Source: Pseudomonadota bacterium
GTDB lineage: Bacteria; Myxococcota_A; Polyangia; Polyangiales; Polyangiaceae
Assembly (NCBI GenBank): GCA_023398955.1
Contig: JAEWRL010000243.1
Span: 1 to 17,909, forward strand
DNA: 17,909 nucleotides
Direction of reading: 5' to 3'
Of this stretch, positions 1-5,783 are shown one piece after another. The notes under the pieces were generated by a model. The model searched no databases, was not told the DNA's origin, and worked only from the letters and a program-made list of their open reading frames with translations. How positions within the stretch are numbered: position 1 is the stretch's first letter; each line of letters begins with the position of its first letter. The position numbers and the translations under genes are program-made.

Positions 1-83
1 CAAGGTCGCCCAGCTCGATGATGGGCTCCGCGCAACGCCATCAGCCCCACGGACGCCTTTCCCACCACCGCCCTGATGCCCAT
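1..83 (-). CDS. Possible 5' end of a further minus-strand gene (partial, unrecognised)
   Basis: Seen: an ATG on the minus strand at 83 opens a frame (MGIRAVVGKASVGLMALRG...) that stays open to the window edge, 23 bases after the stop of the upstream minus-strand gene. The preceding bases offer no good ribosome binding site. Another minus-strand frame over bases 1-30 reads AEPIIELGDL, which resembles the N-terminus of an ABC-transporter ATPase, but it has no usable start codon here and a stop just upstream. The position is right for the next gene of a glycan operon, but 27 codons cannot identify a product. It may equally be noncoding. Confidence 0.2.
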   Translation of the reverse strand, partial: MGIRAVVGKASVGLMALRGAHHRAGRP

Positions 84-106
84 CACGTAGCCTGGACCGG
101 ACGTCA

Positions 107-1156
107 TCAAATAGCGTGGAAATCAACAACCCCGAGCGCCTCGCGAGCCTGCCTCACGCGCGCCGCGGCCGTGAATCCCGGTTTGCCGGGCTTCTGCGGG
201 AGGTACACGCGCTCGAAATGGTCGTCCTTGAGTATCACCCCGAGTAGCACCTCCCAAGAGCTGGCTGCACGAATGGCACGCCGCCCCTTGGGGGTGAGCT
301 TCAGCGTCCGCGCGAGTGCAATCCTGACCCAGTCAGGGGGAGTGGCCTCGCTGCGGCAATGGGGCAGCGACCTGCCGTCGACGACGGCCTGCAGCACATT
401 GGTGTCGCACTCCGCAGAGCTCAGGAGCCGCTTCACGAGGCGGGACGAGCCGAGAGCAGCCCGAGCCGTCACATCGTCGTTGGCGTTCGGGTAGCGGCCG
501 AGGAATAGCATCGTGATGGCTCGCACGCCGTCGGCATCCAGCCCGTTTCGCGCCCCGGCCCCCGCGGACTTGGCACACGCCTGCTTCAGGTCGTGAACGA
601 GATCCGCCGGCACACTTCCTTTGAGCGCCCGCAGCTGCCTGAAGAGCGCGCCGTTTCGGTGCGAAATGATTCGCAGAAGGTAGTCTCGGCGGCTCGCCTC
701 GTTCCCTTCGAGCACGGCACCGAAACGATCGAACAGGTAATCCTCCAAGTCGGCCCACTCCTGCGGGTGGCGAGCGGACCACGGATCAGGCTCGCCGAGG
801 AGTGCCGGAAGCCCCTTCTCCCTGAACTCCTGGGACGCGAGCAGGGTCGCCATCAATTCGCCGACCGTCTTCCCTCGCTTGCCGGCGATGGATTCCTCGG
901 TCGGAGTGCGTCCCAGTGCCAGCCGGAACGAGTTGACGATATCCTCGTCGCGAGCTGGCTGTCGTAGCAGGATTGTCCCTGGATCGCCGCGATGCAGCAC
1001 GCCTTCAAGCGCCGGAGGGAGACGTTGCCCGAGCGGCGTGAGCTTTCGCTGCAGTAACGCAAAACGTCTCCCGAGAGGCGCGAGGCGTTGCGCCAGCGGC
1101 GCGAGACGCCGCGTGTACGAGGAGAATGGGGATGTGGATGCTTTCGAGGAGGTCAT
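107..1156 (-). CDS. Hypothetical protein with heptad-repeat N-terminus and DUF4214-like helical repeats
   Basis: A 349-residue protein, not assignable to an enzyme family. No signal peptide or membrane segment is visible. Residues 17-51 consist of about five seven-residue units of the type RLAPLAQ, RLAPLGR, RFALLQR, KLTPLGQ, suggesting an amphipathic helix or coiled coil. After this come helical units resembling DUF4214 (pattern: F..aLgR.P......G.......l...ll.S.eF). The clearest is at about 71-114 (FRLALGRTPTEE ... LLASQEF), another at 208-250 (MLFLGRYPNANDD ... LLSSAE), and a weaker one at 276-315 (IALARTLKLTPKG ... ILKDDHF). DUF4214-type units are known from bacterial glycosyltransferases and secreted proteins and are thought to be protein- or sugar-interaction modules. 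A similar unit sits inside the giant glycosyltransferase at 7436-11620, which supports an accessory role in glycan synthesis. The ATG at 1156 lacks a strong ribosome binding site. The gene is divergent from the asparagine-synthase-like gene. Confidence 0.8.
   Translation of the reverse strand: MTSSKASTSPFSSYTRRLAPLAQRLAPLGRRFALLQRKLTPLGQRLPPALEGVLHRGDPGTILLRQPARDEDIVNSFRLALGRTPTEESIAGKRGKTVGELMATLLASQEFREKGLPALLGEPDPWSARHPQEWADLEDYLFDRFGAVLEGNEASRRDYLLRIISHRNGALFRQLRALKGSVPADLVHDLKQACAKSAGAGARNGLDADGVRAITMLFLGRYPNANDDVTARAALGSSRLVKRLLSSAECDTNVLQAVVDGRSLPHCRSEATPPDWVRIALARTLKLTPKGRRAIRAASSWEVLLGVILKDDHFERVYLPQKPGKPGFTAAARVRQAREALGVVDFHAI
1004..1108 (-). repeat. Five degenerate 21-bp units encoding heptad repeats
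   Basis: This stretch encodes residues 17-51 of the minus-strand protein as five successive seven-residue units (R/K-L-x-P-L-x-Q/R). Leucines recur at positions 2 and 5 and basic residues at the unit boundaries. The DNA is correspondingly repetitive (gcgttgcgcc, ggcgcgagac and variants), consistent with expansion of a 21-bp unit followed by divergence. Confidence 0.55.
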
Positions 1157-1272
1157 TGAAGCACGTATGTTTTGGGGCTCCCGCGGTCCGCCGCGATCTC
1201 GCGACAGTGTACATCGATTCCGTCAAAGAGTGGGGTCCCTCTCCCAAATCTCGACCAAGGCCGCACAGCGTG

Positions 1273-1283
1273 TCCGTTACGGA
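1273..1283. promoter_or_regulatory. Small dyad, possible operator
   Basis: A perfect 5-bp dyad, TCCGT and ACGGA around a single T, sits in the divergent intergenic region. Its length is near chance level for this many bases, so a regulatory role is only a possibility suggested by position. Confidence 0.2.
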
Positions 1284-1406
1284 GCGTGATTTCCCCTGAC
1301 CCGCTGTCGACCCAACAGCCGACGGTTATGCGCACACTCTCCCGCTCTCGCGCTGCCCCGCTTGTTGAGGCCCCACTCCGTTAAGGCTTTCCGACCCTCC
1401 CCGGAC

Positions 1407-1432
1407 CGAGATCGTCATTGAAGACGATCTCG
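1407..1432. promoter_or_regulatory. Perfect 10-bp inverted repeat with 6-base loop
   Basis: The arms CGAGATCGTC (1407-1416) and GACGATCTCG (1423-1432) are exact reverse complements around ATTGAA. No T-run follows on either strand, so it does not look like a standard intrinsic terminator. Lying between divergent genes, about 125 bases upstream of the plus-strand start, it could be a dimeric-regulator operator or a structured leader element. It is the strongest dyad in the intergenic DNA of this window. Confidence 0.5.
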
Positions 1433-1558
1433 CAACGTTAAGAGTTCTCAAAGGGGCGAGGCTGGACGGGCGCGCACGAGATCCGGAGTATCGCGAGTTG
1501 CCTAAACTTCGCCCTCTAATCATTGTACGCGACAGCGATGCTCGTTCCGGAAATAATC

Positions 1559-3355
1559 ATGGATACTACCGGCCCAACGATAGATGGTCTGCACGCCCCA
1601 TTCGTCCTGGTGTTGCTTCGCCATTCCCCTTGGACGCCTCGATTGCCGTTCACTTGGTCTGGTTATCCGCTCGAATGGGTAACCCTGAGCCCAACCAGCG
1701 GCCTCGCCTGTCCGCCCAGCAAGGTAGCGAGGGCCGGCGATGGCAAGACCGTCCTGTTGGAAGGACCTGCCATTCTAGGGGACCGCATCGTGACGGCGCG
1801 AGATCTTGCGCGTCTCAATCAGACCGCTGAAGACATCAAGAACTCGCTCCGTGGGTCGTTCACGCTACTCATCGCCGACAAGATCGGCATTGGGGTATGC
1901 CACGATGTTCTCGGGCTCTCACAGATCTACTATCTCGATCTCGGCACTGCCGTGCTCGTCTCCAACGACCCCCACCTCGCCGTCTCTGTCACCGCACAAC
2001 TTGGCCATCCACGGCCTGAGATACTACCCTCCGCGATTGTTGATCTGGTCGCGTTCTGTGGAATGACCCGTGAGGTTGGCCCGTACAGCGGGATGTCTCG
2101 CGTTCCCCTCGACCGCTCACTGTACTTAGACCTGGTTAACGGAGACACAGTTATTCGGGAGAACCCCTCCCCTGCGTTCCTTTCGCACTGTGCACGGAGG
2201 ATCGACTATCAAAATGCAAGGGACAAAGTTATCGATGATATCCTTGCTAACCTTCGCGCTATTCGGGCCTTCTACTCGGACACCACCCTCGTTTGCGATC
2301 TATCAGGAGGCCGCGACAGTCGAACCGTCCTTGGGGCCCTGATAGCAGCAGGCATGCACCGTGACGTGGTATTCAGCACGAGGTACGGGCCAGGTTCCGC
2401 TGACACGACAGTCGCGATCGAGCTTGCATCGCGCTATGGTCTCGCACTTTGCGAGCAATATGCGCCCCTGGGGGCCGGGCGCGCTGAGCTGATGCTGCGC
2501 GCTCGGAGCACTCTGGCTGGGCTTCGCATTGCCAGTGGTGCACACAGGTTGCCTTCAAATCCCTACCGAGTTGTCAATCTTTCAGGCGGGTGTGGGGGGC
2601 TAGGTCGCATTGTCTACCCAGGCAGAATTCCAGAAACCAGGATCCTGGCCGAGGTCAACCCGGAACAACTGCATGCTTCTATGTTTCGCCCCTCCCATAT
2701 CCATAGAATTCTCAACGAGGACGGCACTAGACTCGCTCGCTCAGACACTCGGCCTGACATTGACTCAGCACCGACAAAGGACGTCGCTGACATTGTATAC
2801 CTATATTACCTTCGGTACCGTAACCGCACACACTTTGGTCTACTGTCCCGAGTAATGTCGCCGTGTATACCCGTGCTTTTTCCACTCTACTCCCCGCACC
2901 TCATCGACCTTAATCTACAGCTCACCACCACCCTGCGAACCACTGACGCCGCTTCACTCGACCTTATTCGCGCACTGGAACCCACTCTCGTCAACCATCG
3001 CTATGCCATTCATCCGGTTGCGCCTGAGATTGCCCAGTGGCTCCAATTGCACAGCGATTCTGAGTGCCTAACGGCGGCGATGAATGGCGACCAACCGCTT
3101 CGGTCGGAGACATTCACCTGGCATCGACTAGTCCCCGAGCCAACTCAGCAGTACCCTTGGCAATCCGATGCCAAGACGCTGTGTACGACTGTCTTGCGGC
3201 TGATCCGCGAGAACACGCACCATCATGCGCTCCTGCGTCCCGACGAACTCACTCGTCTCGAAGGGCAATCCGGTGGACCCATGCAGCTTGCGGAGACGCT
3301 GTGGCAAACACTGACGATCGGTCAAGAGGGCTCTTCTCAGGAACCTGTGGGATGA
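1559..3355 (+). CDS. Asparagine-synthase-related protein with PP-loop ATPase domain, no N-terminal Cys
   Basis: A 598-residue two-domain protein. The first ~190 residues resemble the class II glutamine amidotransferase fold of AsnB-like proteins (LRGSFTLLIADK ... HDVLGLSQIYYLDLG ... VLVSNDPHLAV), but there is no Cys after the start Met, so glutaminase activity is unlikely. The synthetase domain carries the ATP-pyrophosphatase loop LSGGRDSR at about 248-255. Family knowledge: such proteins adenylate a carboxylate and transfer an amine, as in asparagine synthase, beta-lactam synthetase and lasso-peptide cyclases; related copies occur in glycan loci with undefined substrates. ATG 1559 is chosen because GGAA lies 8 bases upstream; an in-frame TTG at 1523 and ATG at 1538 are alternatives. 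Composition is visibly less GC-rich than the minus-strand genes, suggesting separate acquisition. No lasso precursor or protease is next to it. Amidation of a uronic acid or another glycan carboxylate is a guess. Confidence 0.85.
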   Translation: MDTTGPTIDGLHAPFVLVLLRHSPWTPRLPFTWSGYPLEWVTLSPTSGLACPPSKVARAGDGKTVLLEGPAILGDRIVTARDLARLNQTAEDIKNSLRGSFTLLIADKIGIGVCHDVLGLSQIYYLDLGTAVLVSNDPHLAVSVTAQLGHPRPEILPSAIVDLVAFCGMTREVGPYSGMSRVPLDRSLYLDLVNGDTVIRENPSPAFLSHCARRIDYQNARDKVIDDILANLRAIRAFYSDTTLVCDLSGGRDSRTVLGALIAAGMHRDVVFSTRYGPGSADTTVAIELASRYGLALCEQYAPLGAGRAELMLRARSTLAGLRIASGAHRLPSNPYRVVNLSGGCGGLGRIVYPGRIPETRILAEVNPEQLHASMFRPSHIHRILNEDGTRLARSDTRPDIDSAPTKDVADIVYLYYLRYRNRTHFGLLSRVMSPCIPVLFPLYSPHLIDLNLQLTTTLRTTDAASLDLIRALEPTLVNHRYAIHPVAPEIAQWLQLHSDSECLTAAMNGDQPLRSETFTWHRLVPEPTQQYPWQSDAKTLCTTVLRLIRENTHHHALLRPDELTRLEGQSGGPMQLAETLWQTLTIGQEGSSQEPVG

Positions 3356-3589
3356 GCTAGTGGTTTTCTAGTCAGTATCAAAGAAGCGGCTAACAGGCTG
3401 GCCAGGTGACCCGCCTGAAGCGGTTTGACTGTCAGGCCTCGCAACCGCTCCAAGCGGTGCCGCGCCAAGCGCGGATTTGCCCCGTTCCGCTGTGCTCAGC
3501 GAATGTGCCACCAGGTCGGCCAGAAGCATTCTTGCACCTCTCCCGGTCTTGACAGTTACAGCGATACCATCAGAATGGAGGACCTCGTC
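3356..3589. other. Gap between the two plus-strand genes (234 bp)
   Basis: Nothing in this gap is convincingly coding; both strands have open stretches without family resemblance. AGCGGTT (3419-3425) and AACCGCT (3442-3448) form a short inverted repeat. A perfect TTGACA at 3549-3554, followed 16 bases later by CAGAAT (3571-3576), resembles a sigma-70 promoter, but it would place the transcript start beyond the ribosome binding site of the next gene, so I do not call it. Confidence 0.4.
3577..3581 (+). promoter_or_regulatory. Ribosome binding site GGAGG deciding the methyltransferase start
   Basis: GGAGG lies 8 bases before ATG 3590, an ideal Shine-Dalgarno arrangement. It argues against the longer open frame starting at 3425 and against ATG 3575, which overlaps the motif. 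Confidence 0.75.
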
Positions 3590-4225
3590 ATGTCGTTGTC
3601 GCGGAATCTCCCGTATCAGCGCCATGGCCTTGTAGGTACCATCACCATGGCAACTCGCAGCGGGGCGAAGCTTAATCCGACTATCCCGGGCCAGATTTCC
3701 GCGAAAGGGCTCGATCGCATATGCGAAATCGCGTCATCACTTTCGGACGGTGCTGTCATAGTTGAAACTGGAAGTCTCTACGGACTGTCATCCTGGCATT
3801 GGTCCCATAACGCGCCGCCTTCGTCTCAAGTATTCTGCATCGATCCTTGGGAGAGGCGGCCATGGATCATCGAGAAGGTGGAGAAGCGGTTCAAGTGTGC
3901 GGAGTTCTCGCTCGACGCCTTTCTCTCATACACAAACGACTGCGACAACATTATTCCAATCGTAGGTAAGAGCCCAGACGTTGCTCGGGGTTGGCGATTG
4001 CCCATTGACGTGTACTTCGACGACTCCGTGCATTCGAATCCTATGTTCCGGAGAAACCTGACGCATTGGCGTCGTTTCGTTAAGCCCGGCGGGTGGCTGT
4101 GCGGCGACGATTACTCCCCGAGCTCCTTCCCAGACATCGTCTCAGAAGTGTCTGCCCTCTCGTCGGAACTCGGCGTGCCTGCCGAGGTTCACGGCTCCGT
4201 CTGGTCCATTCGAGTTCCCGGCTAA
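3590..4225 (+). CDS. Class I SAM-dependent methyltransferase (Methyltransf_24-like)
   Basis: A 211-residue soluble protein with the SAM-binding motif VETGSLYGLSS at about 58-68, then the acidic second strand ending in FCIDPW (82-87). The characteristic segment IDVYFDDSVHSNPMFRRNL (139-157) is followed by VKPGGWLCGDDY. That matches the Methyltransf_24/TylF-like pattern (iDlvfIDgdHsy ... kpGG ... gHDY), except that DD-S replaces the usual IDG before the His. Family members methylate sugars or small metabolites; here a glycan precursor is the likely substrate. The GGAGG at 3577 fixes the start. The preceding 165 bases of open frame have no sequence resemblance to the family and are excluded. It lies 234 bases after the asparagine-synthase-like gene on the same strand and may share its origin, since its composition is also relatively AT-rich. 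Confidence 0.82.
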   Translation: MSLSRNLPYQRHGLVGTITMATRSGAKLNPTIPGQISAKGLDRICEIASSLSDGAVIVETGSLYGLSSWHWSHNAPPSSQVFCIDPWERRPWIIEKVEKRFKCAEFSLDAFLSYTNDCDNIIPIVGKSPDVARGWRLPIDVYFDDSVHSNPMFRRNLTHWRRFVKPGGWLCGDDYSPSSFPDIVSEVSALSSELGVPAEVHGSVWSIRVPG

Positions 4226-4324
4226 CATCCGCGACACCAGACGTAGCGGATTCGACTGAAGCGCGGGGAGGTTCCCGAGCGTGCGGGTGCTTTCTTCAAC
4301 TTGCAGCATCATGGCCAAGGCAGT

Positions 4325-4361
4325 GTTGGCTGCGTCAGCGCGCAAAGGCGCGGGCGCCAAC
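4325..4361. terminator. Possible bidirectional stem-loop in a convergent gap
   Basis: In the 142-bp gap between convergent genes, GTTGGC (4325-4330) pairs with GCCAAC (4356-4361), and an inner CGCGC (4339-4343) pairs with GCGCG (4348-4352) around AAAG. There is no T-tract on either side and an internal loop interrupts the stem, so the terminator call rests mostly on position. Confidence 0.3.
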
Positions 4362-4367
4362 AACCCG

Positions 4368-5774
4368 TCAGTCCGTTGCTTGGCTTATTGCAATGACCAT
4401 GTAGTTTTCACACCGAAGATGACGCCGATACCGGCTCCTCACGACGTATCCGGCGTGTCTACACCACTCGCCAAAGGCTTCGGTGTTGTGGTCGTCGACC
4501 TCGACAAAGATGGCCGGCCTGTCCCGGGCAATCGTGTCAGCGAGCCCCCGCAGCACCGCCAGCTCCATGGCTTCCGCGTCAATCTTCAAGAACCCGAACC
4601 TGTATTCGGCGAGCACATCGTCGCCTCGCCGGACACGAACCGGGCCCTCTGCGGCACTGACCACCTGCGCCCCTCCCATGTTGTCAGGGTTCAAGACTCT
4701 CATCACTGCGCTGGAGTCGCTCTCGCCCAATGCAATTCCAAGGAGCGAGAGGTCCGTTCTCTCGAGGCCATTCAGGGCGCAGTTGATCCGGAGAAGCGCG
4801 ATCGCCTCTGGGTTCGGCTCGAGCGCGACCACCGTGCCCGCCTTGCAGGTCTTCTCGAAGTACGCGGTGTGGTTGCCTACGTTAGCACCGCAATCCAGAA
4901 CGCAAGCTCCCGGCACGATGACGGACTGCATGAGCAACAGCTCCTCCGCCTCGTAGAGACGACCGGCAAAGTGTTCAGCTTGGATCGTATCGAATCGGTT
5001 CTTGATGAAGAAGCAGAACTCCTCACCGTCGAGGGAGAATCGGGAGACGGTTCCACGGATGTGATTTGGGGGTGGCGACGCCGAATCCACGATCTCACGT
5101 TGCTCAGCTTTGTAGAGCATCGCCACCAGGCTGGGATTGCGCGAAGCCGAACCCGCAACGGCAAAGCCACGACGCCGGAGAAACTCGGTGACGGCGGCTT
5201 CCCGGTGCCTCCTTACGATCACGAGAAGGGCGGGCCTGCAGCGGCACACGAGCGCCTCGAGTCCCTCCAGAATCTCGCCCGCCTCTCCGGGCAGGTCAAT
5301 GATCACCAGGTCGAAGTACTGAGAATTCAACAAGCTGTCCCCGGTCACTACCTCGATTGGCCCAGGGCCTTCCCGCAAGTACCCGCTGCCCAAATTGGTC
5401 TGATACCTCAGCTCCAGGAACGCCTGTCGTGGCCGACTGCCGAGTGCCTTTCCCAAGTACGAGAAGTCCACACAGGCCACGCTGTTCATCTCCACGTTCT
5501 CCCGCAGGATGGCCGAGGCTTGCTCGTTCGGCTCGATCGGTACAATCCGGGCCGGGTTGGCAAACAGAGCGAGGAACAGCGTTGCGTTACCCACCCCCGA
5601 ACCGACCTCGAGGATGTGCGCGCCCGGGCTCAAAGCGCCGAGCGCGAGCTCGAGCATCGGCTCATCAGCGAACGTGCCCGCTCGGTGCTGCTTGAGCACC
5701 GCATCAGATGGCCGAGGAACGAAGAACCGTACCGTTCGGCCTCGGATACTTCTCGTGTGGATTGGCTTCTCCAT
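4368..5774 (-). CDS. Tandem two-domain FkbM-family methyltransferase
   Basis: A 468-residue protein made of two consecutive FkbM-type methyltransferase domains. The N-terminal unit (about 14-222) has motif I ILEVGSGVGN (54-63) and IEPN (80-83). The C-terminal unit (about 243-465) has VLDCGANVGN (292-301), LEPN (318-321) and the FkbM hallmark FLKIDAEAMELAVLRG (395-410) followed by RPAIFVEVD. In the first unit the hallmark is eroded to LVIIDLPGEAGEILEG, so it may bind SAM poorly or act structurally. FkbM enzymes methylate hydroxyls of polyketides and sugars; in this locus sugar O-methylation is likely. In the second unit the usual Gly of DxEG is Ala. The start lies 9 bases after the stop of the upstream glycosyltransferase, with GGTGAG as a weak ribosome binding site. 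It is the last gene of the long minus-strand operon. Confidence 0.85.
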   Translation of the reverse strand: MEKPIHTRSIRGRTVRFFVPRPSDAVLKQHRAGTFADEPMLELALGALSPGAHILEVGSGVGNATLFLALFANPARIVPIEPNEQASAILRENVEMNSVACVDFSYLGKALGSRPRQAFLELRYQTNLGSGYLREGPGPIEVVTGDSLLNSQYFDLVIIDLPGEAGEILEGLEALVCRCRPALLVIVRRHREAAVTEFLRRRGFAVAGSASRNPSLVAMLYKAEQREIVDSASPPPNHIRGTVSRFSLDGEEFCFFIKNRFDTIQAEHFAGRLYEAEELLLMQSVIVPGACVLDCGANVGNHTAYFEKTCKAGTVVALEPNPEAIALLRINCALNGLERTDLSLLGIALGESDSSAVMRVLNPDNMGGAQVVSAAEGPVRVRRGDDVLAEYRFGFLKIDAEAMELAVLRGLADTIARDRPAIFVEVDDHNTEAFGEWCRHAGYVVRSRYRRHLRCENYMVIAISQATD

Positions 5775-5783
5775 CGCCGCAAC

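Larger units (their letters stand above)
1157..1558. other. Divergent intergenic region (402 bp)
   Basis: It separates the minus-strand helical-repeat gene from the plus-strand asparagine-synthase-like gene and should hold both promoters. I find no convincing -35/-10 pair or sigma-54 box. Two dyads stand out: an 11-base element at 1273-1283 (TCCGT, T, ACGGA) and the strong 26-base inverted repeat at 1407-1432. An upstream in-frame TTG at 1523 and an ATG at 1538 could extend the downstream gene into this region, but neither has a ribosome binding site. Confidence 0.6.

Noticed and set aside
1559..3355. Lasso-peptide cyclase interpretation of the asparagine-synthase-like gene
   Set aside because: No precursor peptide, leader-binding protein or transglutaminase-like protease gene is adjacent; the neighbours are glycan enzymes.
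3425..3589. N-terminal extension of the plus-strand methyltransferase
   Set aside because: It is rich in Arg/Cys without family resemblance, and an ideal GGAGG precedes ATG 3590.
3368..3625. Minus-strand frame of 85 codons across the methyltransferase leader
   Set aside because: No recognisable motif, and it conflicts with the ribosome binding site and start of the plus-strand gene.
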